Assembly: GCF_014805685.1 (NCBI RefSeq)
Contig: NC_060892.1
Span: 2,660,990 to 2,724,989, forward strand
Source: Silurus meridionalis
Lineage: Eukaryota > Chordata > Actinopteri > Siluriformes > Siluridae
Direction of reading: 5' to 3'
Length of the DNA: 64,000 nt
The notes beneath the pieces were generated by a model, which had not been told where the DNA came from, ran no database searches, and worked only from the letters and a program-made list of their open reading frames with translations. Below, one piece after another: positions 13,075-27,600 of the stretch; the stretch's first letter is position 1; every line of letters begins with the position of its first letter. The position numbers were made by a program, and so were the translations under genes.

Positions 13075-16000
13075 TTAAACCTGTTTGTGTGTGTACCATT
13101 GGAGCAGGTTTGATCCGGCTGCCATGCGGGCCGAGGGGCCCAGTGCAAGAGGGGACACGTGGCGAAGAAACAGAGCTTCCTGATTTGGCTTGTCTCCAGA
13201 GCTGAACATAGAAAACATCAGGTTGGTGGACAGAGGCTGGAACAATTCAGCAGACATTTGTGGACCTAATAAGAAAAAAAGAATAAACAGAAAACACTAT
13301 GAACAATGACAGCGGAGACATTACGCAAAACAGGTTTTAAATTTTGCCCCAAGTCATGCTGGGAAATTCAAGGAGATGAATCTCAATCATGTAGAGTGTC
13401 CCTGTGGCTATAGCAACAATAAATTAAAAAGAGCAATTTTCTGTCAGAAAGCAGATTTGCAGAAAAAACTTGATTTTGTATATAAATTTTCTATAAGTTT
13501 CTCCCTATGAGCGACCCAGATGTGACAGAGGTGATGAATAAAGATGATATAAGGAAGAAACCTTGAGAGGAACCAGACTCAAAAGGAAACTTCATTCTCA
13601 TCTGGGTGACACCGAATATCCATTCGTTCCAGTTTCATGATTGTTGAGGATATCATACTGTACACGGATGGAGACTGGAGCAGCAGCGAGTGGTTTCTCA
13701 TTGATGAGATCTCCATCAGGGCATCAGAGGAACCAGTCAGTATAAAGATCTCAACAACATAGTGAAGTATCTATAAAATTAAAAGTTGAAACTACACCCC
13801 TACGCGTCCCTACACGGCGAGAAACCCGTGGTCAGAATAGCATCAGTTGCACAGCTTTTGGCATACGGACGTATGAAGGTCGGTGCTTCCCATGACTGTG
13901 CGTGCAGCCTTGTGCTGCCATCTGCTGGCGTGCTACAAAACTAGTCTCCAAATATTTTTATACCACCTTGTATAGCTCAATTTCTCACACACACACATCA
14001 GTTTCTAAACAGAAGACATCTAGCTGACCATAAAAATGCTTACAGTCCTCAGTAATGTAATGCAATAGTGTTAGCGTGAAGTGTCTCTGTTCCGTACCCG
14101 TGTGTCCGATGCAGCTGGAGATCGGACCCGGAGTCTGATCACGGACCACATGCTGGTTTGCGGCCGGTTTTTGAGTTTTCTCACTCTCCAAAACAGGCTG
14201 TGTATCCTTCTCCGGTTTGATAGATAACACTTCAGTCTGCAACAGCATTCAGAAATGCTTTAGCATGGGTCTATTACCCGAGTGGTTACATTCAGTGGTC
14301 ACATAATTGGCTATGAGCTGAGTGCTTCATAAGACCGGGATAGACAAGCCGATTGCCCCTTTTTAATTAACGGTTAACCGGGACTGCATCTTAGGGGACA
14401 GAGAAATGAGCGCTGATTTACACTCAGCGAAAACAAGACAGTGGTAAACACTTGGAGGGGGAAAACCCTACGTCTGAGTCTGAAGAGAAATAATGAGTAT
14501 GAATTGCAAATCTCTGCAAAAACATGCCAGAAAAAAATATATATTTAACTCCTTTATGTGTAAATAAAGATGTCCATTCTATATCAAAAAGGAAAAAAAG
14601 TGTTTATTTGTCATATATGTAATTTAAAGCACAGTGAAATTCTTTCTATGGGGTTCTATGTTTTCTATGTTGGGGTTAGAATGCAGGGTCAGACAAGATA
14701 CAGGGCCCCTGGAGCGCACAGGGTCAGGGGCCTTGCTTAAGGGCCCCAAAAGTGGAAGCTTGGCAATATCATGGCTTGAACACCCGATCTTCTGACCAGT
14801 AATCCAAAGCCTTAACCACTGAGCTTCCACTTTGCCATATGTATAAAAATTGTAGACCATAAAATTGGTATGTGCTTTTTAAAAATCCAATTCCACATTT
14901 ATTCCCTACTTCCTGTTATATTAAACTCCATACTTCTGGGAGGAGTTTGGAGGGTGCTTGTCGAGGTTAATTTAGCTGCAAGCGTGTTATAAAGTCAGGT
15001 ACTGATGTATGTAAGGTGTGGAGGCCTGTGGGTGCAGTCAACGTTCACATTCATGATGTTCAGCAGGGTTGAGATCAGAGCTCTACAGCACGAGATCTTC
15101 CACTCCAACTCATGTAAACCATATGTTCATAAGAGCTCGCACAGGTTTGGGTCTCTGAGTTCAAGTCAAGGTCAAATATTATGCTCCGCAGACAGAATTG
15201 TGGTAACAGGTTTTGGGAAGAACCGCATATGACTGGAAAATTCAGGCGTCCCGTATAGGCTCTATTTATATTTCCTCATTATGAATTCTGTCCTGTGCCT
15301 CTTACATCTTCTTGGCTTAAGGGCTATTTTTTTGCACCCCAGGCCTCCTCACCTCACCTCCATCAGTACCTGACTTTACAAACACCCTTGTGGCTGAATG
15401 AATCTTTACTAAATCCAGTGGAACATCTGCTTATTATAAAAGCAATGAACTGATCTAAACACAGAATGCCCTCATCTTGAGAAGAAATCAGAAGAATGTA
15501 CTAGAGATGAAGATTGTTCTTACTGTTGCACTCTCCTCTCGTCCATTCTGAAGAAACTCTGGCTTCTGATCATCTATATTAGCCTTCTTTCTCCATCCCT
15601 GCTCCCAGTTACCAAAGCTTGCTGGCTCTTTGTTCAGCAATGGATCCAACGGCTTAGAGTTTTTCCCCTGGATCAATAACGATGCACCATGAGCTCGACA
15701 GAGAACGACACAATTGTGAGAGATTTTTTTTTTTTTTTACCGATGCCGACCTGAGCCACGTCGATGAACTCCAGCGCAGGAAGATCCAAAAGAGTCATTT
15801 CTTGGCTATGCGTTGAATTCTCGGTCAAAACCTGGCAGATAAACATGCTCACAGGTAGTGTAAATTATCAGCAAGCGACAAACATGCCGTATTGATCACA
15901 TCGCAGCGAATTAAACATCAACAAATGCGCTGTTTAGAACAAGTGATACTCATGAAGCGCAGTGGGTGCTTCGAGAGACAGGTGATATATGGGTCCTAAA

Positions 16001-18608
16001 AACAGATTGGACTGCTGTCCAATAATGCGTCCCTCTAATTCCTCACTTTACCGTCTCAGCAGAAAGAACCTGGCTGCATGCCGCTGGTCCTGAGGGCCTG
16101 AGTAAATTACAAAGAGCCAGGAACTAACTGGCCCGTCGCCCAGTGTTCCTTTTCTCGAGGATGTCCAATACATTAAGTAATGCTAGCTACAATAAACTAG
16201 CAAATGTACCTGACTGCGTATTGTGGAGGCATCTGGCTGAAGGTGTTGTGTAAGACTTGTGACATTAGGAGAAGATGCCACTGCTGCAACTCCGTCATTT
16301 ACTTCCTCAAGCTGCCCCTCGCCGAGGTAAAGAGCCACGGGGTTGAACTGTTGGAACATCTCAAAGCCATACAGAAATAATGTGGAGCAATAAATAACAT
16401 TTTTCATCATCATCCTTACAGATAGGTAAAATATTTAAGTGCTTTGAATCAAATGGTAAAATATGCAAATGAGAAGAGTGCACGAAGATGGCAATATCCT
16501 GACTAGAGGTCGCCCGATATCTAGTTTGGATTGTACTTGCAGATAACCGATTAATCAAACAATAGTAAAATAAATGCTGGATAAAAGCAAACAAACATAA
16601 TCTATTTGTACAGTATTTTTTTATGTCCTTAGTTAAATATAAATACAATGATATAATGAATAAATAATAATTATTAAATATAATATAGTGCTGTCCATGC
16701 AGCGTACAGTCTCACTTCAAAATAAAAGCATGTGGCATCAGTGATTCCCCTCTAGAGGCCCGCTCTCGTATTGTATAATGACAGCGGTCCTTTTCAGCCG
16801 CAACCCGGAAAAACTATCAGTATAGACTTTTGCCGATAGCCAGTAGTTTCAGCAATAAACTATTGTTGCCAATTGATCCTCGAAACCGATAAATCAGTTG
16901 ACCTCTAATCCTGACTGATTTGTTTCCTTTGATCGTTGACTACCTCGCAAACAAATGAACATAATTAGCATAATTTTTTTATTAATTATAAAGAGAGCTG
17001 CAACAATTTACGCAAAATCAAAGTTGACATAAAGGTTGTTGAAAATCTGACTACTTATATAATACTACAAAAATTACAGTGACACGTATTAACACCATTA
17101 CTTCACTTTTTCATTACAAAAATATTTTAATTGCCAAAGTCGAATGCCAAAGTGTCAAATTCTAAAAGAAAACAAAAAAAATTTGGTAGTTTGTGAAAAC
17201 ATGGCTAATAAATAGCAGTAAATGGTGAAACCACATAGCAACAACCTGCTATTTAAGAGTGCTTTATTACTAATATTATAACATTTACATCTTTATTTCA
17301 ATTATTATTAATTACAGGTTTTTTTGTATTTATATTTGCAGAGGTGGAAAGAGTAATAAAATATACTACTCAATGAAATTTGACTTAAGCACAAGCAAAC
17401 TTACCGGTCTAAAAATTCTCAAATCATGAATACTCAATTAAAAATAAAACGAAGCAAAAAAAAAAAAAAAAAATACTCAGAGTAAAATGTGTTACTTTTC
17501 TTTTATAAATCTCAAACGAGGAACACCATTACAAATTAAAGTACAAAAAACAAAAAATTAACAAAACACTATATTCCATGACTACGAGTCGTGCACTTTC
17601 GCAGCAAAAACAAACAAACAAACCAAATCCCCTGTTAAATGTAATTTTTTTTTACTAATTTTTATTTATTTTTTTACTCTAACATTTGATTCAAAACGTT
17701 AAGTACAATACTTCAAACAAAATAAGTACATTTAAAATGACATTTTACAAAAAAAAAAGATAAACTACCGTAATTTCCGGACTATTAAACGCACCCAAAT
17801 ATAAGCCGCACCCACTGAATTTGACAAAGATTTGTATTTTGAACATAAATACGCCACACCTGTCTATAAGCCGCAGGTCTACACTGAAACTAATGAACTT
17901 TACACAGGCTTTAATGAAAGACAGTGTCTGTGACACGGCTTGTATCTAAACAGTAGCCTACCAAGAAAGTCATTGTTCACTGTCTTCCTCCTTCCTTTCA
18001 CAACTATTTCTCTCGGGAGTTTATCTTTTGGCATCGCCGTGCGTTTAAAAATCATCATCGGTGAATCTTTTCTCCCGATGCCGTGCAGCTCAGAACACAG
18101 GTGAAGTGTGTTTTCATGCCCGGTTGTTTTCAGCGTGACGAATGATTCACATTTCCTGTAGACAGTCCGAGTGAGCGGCAGGTCAAACGTCAGAGAAACA
18201 TCATCCATATTTATGATGTGGTGCGGCCCGATTCAGTGGGAGCGCATCTGATTTAATATAAAGGGTTTCATTGGTTCACCTGAACCCGTTCTGCAATTTT
18301 ATTGGTCTAATGGTATGGGGCTCAGTTTTTTGGCTTGAAGTTTGTGAAACCGGGAAAAACCCAGGAAATATAAAAAAATAGCGGCTTATAGTCCGGAAAA
18401 TACGGTAATTCATTACTTTCCACCTCTTCAAATTTGGTACATATAGTTTAAGGGTTTGTAATTTTCAATTGAAATACTAAATAAAAATCGATTCCTAAAA
18501 TAATTATTAGTTGCAGCCATAATTATAAAAATGTACAAAGAAACTGTTGAATGATTGTTGATGTCAAAAAGCAATAATTATAAACACGCCAAATTAAAAT
18601 AAAATATA

Positions 18609-18684
<76 letters not shown>

Positions 18685-21600
18685 CACTTGGTTATTTGGA
18701 ATATACTGAAGATATACACTGAGTGTGATAGATTTCTCACCGGTGTGCTAACAGCAGAGCAGGCTACAGCATGACCCTCTGCCTCAAGCACACTATGGAT
18801 GTAGAGATCCTCCTCGGTTTGAGTGTCACACAGGAAAGTGAGCAGGAAGTCATGCTGGTAGCTGTGAATGGCAGCCACCAGGGTGCGGTCATAGCACAGC
18901 TTCTGAAAGGAGCTGGTGGCTTCTTTACTCCAGACGCGCTGTTATAAAACCAAAACAGGGTGAAGCATGGAAAGTGATGTAAAATGGCATTACAAATGAA
19001 ATATCGAGACACTGCTATATTACCTTAACTGGCTTCGCTCCAGCAAGTACGCATGGAACAGCTTGTACTGGAAGCTCAGCATAGCATGACCTCGTGTAAA
19101 AAAATTCATCCAGGCAAATATAATATCCAGTTTTCATATACAAAATTCACTTTCTCTAGTCGTAAAAATGAAAAGACACAGCGCTGTTATTATAAAGAGC
19201 TAACTTGAGAAATTGCAGCCTGCTCCTGCTGACAGCAGTGAGATCTCCAAAGTCAACGTAGTACACTTCCACCTCACTGGTGTTGAGCAGCCGGTGGATC
19301 ACCACCCGGTAGAACCAAGTGTCTCCTGGAGCCACGCAGCACGCCTGCCCTGGTCGTACGTACGCATCTGGGAGCCGGTATCGCTCAGCCACCTCTTGGC
19401 AGGAATAACAACTCCTACAAACAAACACATCCTCTTTCAGATAGGAAACAGCTTTCTGTTAAAAAAATCACATCTCAAAAATCAGTCAGTCACAATAAGA
19501 TCAAGGTCAGTTATGGGGAAACACTTCAATATGATTTAACAGTTTAATAACAGCCTTTTATGTCAATTCCACCTACACATCATGATACGATACGTTCCGA
19601 TTGTTGGTGTAACGTACACAAATCACGGTTCGGGACGTACCTCAGTTTTTTAACGACTCGGCTCGGTGTGATTTCGGTACGGTTTGGGCAAAACATAAAA
19701 TTGCTGGTGTTTTTTTATTTACGCAGTTTATTATTATTGTTATTATTAACATTTGTGAACATCAACTGTTTACATTTTTTTTTTTTTTAAACAATTGTAA
19801 ATAAAATGGCTGCTTGGTTTAAAAAATATATCTAAAATAATTTTGCTATATTTCATAAAATAAAAATAAATTAAAATGAAATATATAAAATTTGAATTAA
19901 ATAAATCAAATGAATCCAGTTCACTTTTTTATAGTATCGATTAAATTAAGTTTATTAAAAAAAATAATAAAAATTTAATACATTTGTTAACAAATTTGGC
20001 ACAAATTAAATACGATTAAATAAATATTCTACCTATTTTCGTTCGCTCAGAACCGTATACAAATCGTATTTTCAGTACGGAGCGAGTGGCCACAATGACA
20101 CTGTGCTAGCTTTAGTTTCTTTTTTATACCACTGGCATTGCCACTTAATACGTTCCTGAAGGATGGGAGACTTCAAATGATCACCTCGACCCTATTGAAC
20201 ACCGCTGGGATGAATGTGAACACTGACTGCACTACCAGGCCTCCTCAGCTCACCTACATCAGTACCTGATTTACTAACACCCTTGTGTGTGAATGAATCT
20301 CCACGAATCTCCACAAACCCACTCCAAAATCTAGTGGAACATCTTCCCAGAAATGTGGAGGAAATTATAAGAGCGAACTGGGATTAAATGTGGTATGCGA
20401 TGCTCGAAAAGCACATACCAGAGTTACCGAAACAACCATAACAATATTCAATACTTTTCTGATCAGCTGAATGTTGAATTCATTTGTATAAAAATGAGCA
20501 AAAACCTCATTTCAAACATCATGTGCTCCAGGGTGCGGGAGTCTTGGTCTTCCAAACGGACATAAAAGAGACTGGGGGACTCGATCTTCTCCACCACGAC
20601 AGGCACCAGCTCTCGTTCTCTCCAGCGATTGGGAGGTTTTAGCTTCTGGCACTGCAGCGCATCCAGAGGAACCGTGACTGCGAAAATGTCTACCGGTTTC
20701 TGAATCATAAAACAGAAAAACATTCCTAACAAACTCTGCATCCCATAGTCTAGCCCTAACCCTAACCCTATTCTTATTTATAGTAATGGCCTTTAAAAAA
20801 TCTTTACAACTTGCAAATGAGACCTTTACCAAATGCCTAAATGCTTTATTGTTTGTATATATAGCAATCAACATGACCTAAACAAAACATGCACCTGATG
20901 GATGGTCTTGGTGGCGATTTCCATCTCAGGGTCGGACTCTAAAGAATCCATGGACGCTCCTCCATCATCTTGACACGCCCAGTCCCCGTCATTGCAGCTT
21001 AAGTATTGTCCCTCGGTGGAAGGGTTTTGAGAGAAAGCTGCAAAAATTTGTAGTGAAGATCTTCCTTATTCATGTTCCTTCATTTATAATTCAAATTCCA
21101 GTTCTGCTATTCAAGAACTGAATGTTGAGCTGCATCTGAGCAAGTTTGTGCTGCTGCCACCAGTGATTGGTTGACCGGATAATCGCATGCATGAGGGAGG
21201 AACGTGTTCCTATTAAAGTGGCCAGTAAGAATATATACAGAATTACTGAATCTTATGGTGTGAAACGATGTTGATATATGTCAAACATGTTCAAGTTTAT
21301 TTCTATTGAGCGTTTTACAATGGACATTGTCTCAAAGCAGCTTTACAGAACTTAAGAATTAAAGTGAAGGATGTGTATTTATCCCTGATGATGAGGCCTG
21401 GGGCGACTGTGGCAAGGAAAAAATTTCCTTAGATGTTCTGTGGAAGAAACCTTGAGAGGAACCAGAATCAAAAGGGAAACCCATCCTCATTTGGGTGACA
21501 TCAAGAGCTGAATCATAAATCTTTAAACAATACAGAACACTGGAGAGTGAGAACTAACATGAGCACTGAAGTGTAAGATTATGAGTAACGTCCTTTCTAC

Positions 21601-24600
21601 ACTCTTATACAATCAGTTGATGATGTTGAACCAGGAGCTACTGAGCAACTCATAAAATAGCTCAAGATTTGAGATCATCATAGATCCAACACCAGCTTCT
21701 CCATGCCAGAGCCTTTAAAAATTTGAAGAGAACCAATGCATAAACTCTACATTAAGTGGATACAAATGGCGCAGATACGTCTTTAGCTGGTTCGGGATGT
21801 TTGCGGGGTCGGCATCTACTTCTTTAAAGGTCCATAATCTTCATGTATTTTTAATATGTGGTTCTTCACCACACAATTATGTAGAATGTCTTTTGATACT
21901 TCTTCTTCTTCTTTCAGCTGCTCCCATTAGGGGTCTTCACAGCGGATCATCCGTCTTCATACCCCCCCTGTCCTCTACATCTGCCTCTTTCACACCAACT
22001 ACCTGCATGTCTTCCCTCACCACATCCATAAACCTCCTCTTTGGTCTTCCTCTTTTCCTCCTTCCTGGTGGCGCCATCCTCAGCATTCTCCTACTGATAT
22101 ACCCCATGTCCCTCCTCTGCACATGTCCAAACCATCTCTATCTCGCTTCCCTCACCTTGTCACCAAAACGTCCTACATGCGCTGTCCCTCTAATAAACTC
22201 ATTTCTAATCCTGTCCATCGTCGTCACTCCCAACGAAAACCTCAACATCTTCAGCTCTGCTCCCTCTAGCTCCACCTCCTGTCTTTTACTCAATGCCACT
22301 GTCTCTAATCCATACAACATCTCAGGTCTCACCACAGTCCTATAAACTTTCCCTTTCACTCTCACAGATACTCTTCTATCACAAATCACTCCTGCTATCA
22401 CTCTTCTCCACCCACTCCACCCTGCCTGCACTCTTTTCTTCACTTCTCTTACACACTCTCCATTACTTTACACTGTTGACCCCAGGTACCTGAACTCCTC
22501 CACCTTCTCCACCTCTTCTCCCTGCAACCGCACCCCTTCACTGCCCTCCCTCTATTCACATACATGTACTCTGTCTTATTCGTACTGACTTTCATTCCCC
22601 TTCTCTCCAGCGCGTACCTCCACCTCTCCAGGCTCTTCTCAACCTGCTCACTACACAAATCACAATATCATCCGCAGAATGTCTTTTGATACAGTAGCAT
22701 GAAATGTTCCTATTACTTTAACTAGGAGACCTAAACTTGTTCCAGCATGAAAATGCTCATTTGCATGAACTCCATAAAGATATGCTTTACATGGGTTGAA
22801 GTGGAAGATCTTGAGTGGCCTGCTGTATATCTCAAACCCTATTGAAGACCTTTGGAATGAATGTGAAAGCTGACTGCACCCCCAGGCCTCCTCACCTCAC
22901 CTACATCAGTACCTGACTTTACTAACACACTTGTGGCTGAATGAATTTCCACAAATCTCCACAAGCACACTCCAAAATCTAGTGGAACATCTTCCTAGAA
23001 GAGTGAAGGTTATTAAAGGAGTAAATGGGGACTAGATGTGGAATGGGATGTTCAAAAAAACACAAAAGTTTTGCCTATAAAATGCCTGAGATTCTGCTCG
23101 AGGGTCTATTTTGTTGGTGTAGAATGTGGTGGCGTATACAGTAAATGCAGCACCTGGTTGATCATTGGGTTTGAGTTCCATGATGAGTAAGTGCTTTGCT
23201 CCTTCTTCAGTGCTTGGCTGCACAGAGAACGTGTCACTGAGGGCTTCAACCATCTCGGTCACACTCAGGAAGCCACACTGAGCCAGGGGCAAGTCCTCAC
23301 TGTACATTTTCTAGAAGAAACAGATAAAACCTTGGTATGTGACAAACAGGAACTATATTTATTGTGGTTGTTAACAGAAGCAAGAGACGAACTGATGAGC
23401 CGCAAGCGGATCGCAAGGCGCGGTGTTCAGTGAAACCAACAAGTGATAAGGAGACATCTAAATAGGGATGAGGGATACTATAAAAATAAAGGCCAAAAAT
23501 TGGCCAGCCCTATATCAAATAAAATACCTTTTGATTTTTTGTTCAATTAAAATAGGTATAAAGTGCTAAAAAAAAAATTAAGCCCACCTCCAATCCAGTC
23601 CTACTTTAGATCGTTCACATACATGACATTATTTTTGATAATCATACAGTAAATTTGCATTTATGCTATAAACTTATCCAGCACGACTTACAATTAGCCT
23701 GTATTTAAACTCTTCTGTTTAAAGGTCTTAACCACTGAGCTAGAACTTCCCACAGTACACTGAATATCTTCTACAATGTCTTTAATAAACTAGTCTATTT
23801 ACCCAAAAAAAAAGCCTATACCATAGTATGAATTACCTTGTATTCACCAGGAAGACTGTGAATGGCCATGCCTTGACCGTGCTCAGCGACGACCTGAAGA
23901 AGATACAAGTGAACATGATATGTGGTACAGTAACTTCTACACGGGTTAAGAAGCTTTTCCTCAGACCGACCTTTCGAAGCTTCTCTTTCAGCTCCTGACT
24001 AACCGTGCCAGCGTCTCCGCTTTCAACAAGCCTCTTCCTGAACTCCTCCTCAAGCTGACACACACACACACACACACACACAAAAAAAGTCAAAATAATT
24101 AAAATGAGTATTCAATGTGACTGATTTTATGGAAAAGCATCACTGAGTTCATTGCTATTCATAAATTCAGTCTAAAGGACAAAAATCAGCAAAAAAAAAA
24201 AAAGAAACCTTACTGGCAGAAGACAAAGACAAATAGAAGGCAATGATAAAGTGGTGGATTGTCATTGTGTTCAAAGGTTTGGAATTGTATCAGAAAGTCC
24301 AATAAAGCATAAATGGCCCTGCTTTTGTAATGAAAGGAAGGGAGATCATTTGTCCAGATTAAACCAACTACAACTATCTTCCAAAAGTTTAAATGCATAC
24401 CTGGCTTCATGTGCCATGAACTGAATACTAGATCAAATAGACATTCAGTGCACCTAGATGAGGATGGGTTCCATTAAGTGTTTTTTTTGTAACGTATGTG
24501 TTTGTTCCTTGTATTGAGTCAATGGCGACTGTGGAAAGGGAAAAACTCCCTCAGATGGCACGAGGAAGAAACCTTGAAATGAACCAGACTTAAAAGGGAA

Positions 24601-27600
24601 CCCATACTCTTACTTTCGATGGGTGGCACCGAATGTCCTTTTATTATACAGTAGTTCCATTGGTGTGTCCAGGGGTAGGCGTCCTCTGAAGATTTCTTCC
24701 TCATACAGTCTCAAGTAGTTTTTCTTTTGCGTATCGCTCATTAGGAATAAATTAATGAGGAACAAACTAATACAGTCTCATACAACTTTACAATCTATTT
24801 TTCTCTGACACGTCGGGACAATTTCTATTGTTTAAAGTGTGCTACCTGATTAAATAAACCTGAAGTGAATTGAACATACATGGATCAGGCATAAAGTATG
24901 ACATTATAACAAGTGGTGAAGTGAAGAACACTGATGATCTGTTCATCATGGCACCTGTTAGTGGGTGGATTTATTTATTAGGTGAACATTTTGTCCTCAA
25001 AGTTGATGTCAGAAGCAGGAAAAAAATGAAAGGATTTGAGTTTGACAAATTGTGACGACTAGACGGCTAGACGACTGAGTCAGAGCATCTCCAAAACTGC
25101 AGCTCTTGTCGGTCAGTATCAGGAGCGTGTGATCCGATCCAACAGACGAGCACCTGTAGCTTAAACAGCTGAAGAGTTGATGCTCGACTGGTCAGAACTG
25201 CTTAGCAGCGAAAGTTTATTGGTTAAGGTGCAATTGAGAAGAACCAACTAGTGAGGAAATGTCTAGGGATGTTCTGATGTATCAAAAATGTCAGGGACAG
25301 GGTGAAATAATGCAGATTCATTTGATGTACTGTATCTGTAAAACAGGTATTATTTGAAAAAATATAGAAATAAATAAATGAAATGTATTCATATACACAC
25401 TATATATTATAAATAATAATAAAAAAAAGCACAGCAAAAAAGAAATCTTAGATTTACACTGTGAATTTAAGAAATTGAATCAAAAAGCGAATAAAACCTT
25501 CGCAACAGACTTCTCATAAGACTTTTTAAGATGGATGTGTTCAATCTCCTGAACTCTAATGGCTGCAGTGTTGTTGGCTTTCTGCTGCGCTTTTGGCTGA
25601 TTGTTGCTGAGCACTGCCATTTGTCCAGGTACTTCTGCGGAAAGAACATTTTGTAATCACTCATTAGCGCATAAAAGCATTTATTTCATTAAACCGCGTA
25701 CGTCTAAAATAGAATACAAACATCTCCTGACCAGACGTGATTTTTTTCATTACTGGATGACTGGATGTTCCTGTAGCCTGTTTAGGAAGTGCAGGAGATC
25801 GATTGTGCATCTGTCTGACTGGCGTGTGTTCGGTCTTCAGTATCAGCTGCGAGCCCATGCGAGTCTGCTTCACCGTGATCATGTCCGAAGCAGCGGCGAG
25901 CATCTCAGCGATGGAGTAAAAGCCGTAGTGTGCGACACAGAGAGGCCTGCCGAAGCGGATTGAATAGCACCTCTCCAGCTGGGAAAGCCCTATGGGGCCA
26001 TGTATGAGTAACTGCCGGAGCTGTGAGCGCAGCTGAGCGGAGAGAGCTGGAGGAGCGTGAGCTCGACGAGGGAGAACGAACGAGCCCTGGTGATGGAGGG
26101 AAGGTGATGGAAGCAAACCGGAACCGCCACTTTTAAACTTGTGCTTGGGTTTGCAGGTCTTTTGCTTGGAAATGAGATCTTCAATGCCTTTCGTGGTCTC
26201 ATTCCCAATTGCTAAAGACAAAGACAAAAGCAAAAATCAACAATGTCAAACAATTTAGACATTACACAAAACACAAACACCCTGCATAAACCCTCAGACC
26301 ATCGTATATAACGTGTATGGATTTTTCTCCGATTTCTTGAAAAGAACAAAAAAAAAAAAAAGGGAGTGGACAGTAGCTTTTCCTCATATCTGTACTTTAC
26401 TGAAGTGTTTCCATTTAGGGAGACTTGTACTTTACTACATTTGAAAGTCAAATATTTGACTTTTCTTTACCGAAATACAATTTGCAAAATCAGTCGTTCC
26501 TTTTTTTTATTGATGAGGATAAAAACTGGTCAGTCACCAATAAGGGTCGCTCTGTTTTAAACTCCTTTTTGATCTACTTACACAACTGCACTACTGTACA
26601 CAACATACAGTTCAGCAGCAGTTCAACAGCAAGCAGAACATTCAGAGAGGAATAAATGATGGAAGAAACTCCAGACTCGAACTCGCTACAACACACGTGA
26701 CCTCATTTACGTCTTTTTTTTAAGTAGTTTAAAAGGTTTTGAGTTCATGATCATTGTAATAGAAATCAATCAGTGTTTGAGTCATTAATATCATTCTCTT
26801 AATAGATCAGTGTGCTGAGAGTCACATTCGAGTCTTTTCACATAAACTGAGTTGATTAAGAAAGGAATCTTGTGATAAAAATGATAACAGGAACATTATA
26901 GTTATAATAAATCATAGTACTTTGGATACTTAAGTACATTTGAAGGCAAAAACTTTTGTACTTTTACTCAAGTGAAATACCAAGTGGATCTCTACTTTAA
27001 CTCAAATACATTAACTCAATTTGTGTTCTTTATCTTCCACTGCTATAAACACTACTGTTAGTTTTAGGGTGTGTGTGCAATGTTGATAGGATCTTTACGA
27101 CGTTAGTACAAGGTATATGGATGTTCTTGTCTGCTTAACAAGTTTAATTACCAAATAAGGAGGTTTTAGATCAGGTTTTGTCCAGAGTATGTGTATATAT
27201 AATTGTCAGAAAAGACACCACGGGCATCGCATTGGAGACTTCTCCTAAACCTCGCCGAGAATTAATTGTAGTTCAGGCACGATCCAATCTAACAACTACT
27301 AAAGGCATCTCTAAATTACACATCATTGGTCCAGTGGACGACGGTCCTGATGCAGATTCAAAAGTACTCCTGGAGAAGCAATCAAAGAATGAAAACAAAG
27401 TCGTTTTTTTATTCAAATGAACATCACGAATGAAACGGTCTACCACACCTTAACAAACGGACCTTACCTTTTAACACAACGGTGCCGTCGAGAGCGTAGT
27501 CCAAGCGCACAGTATCAGGCATTTCTCTGAGCATGTCCAACATCGAGCGAAAACCGAGGAGCTTAAGGGGTATGGGGTGACCCAGCATGTTCTGGTAGTC

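Noticed and set aside
20753..20770. Interstitial telomere marking a chromosome fusion
   Set aside because: Only three units; such short runs arise by chance or slippage, and no subtelomeric context is seen.
21797..22345. 182-codon plus-strand frame
   Set aside because: Antisense to the LINE reverse-transcriptase fragment; the minus strand carries the recognisable motifs.
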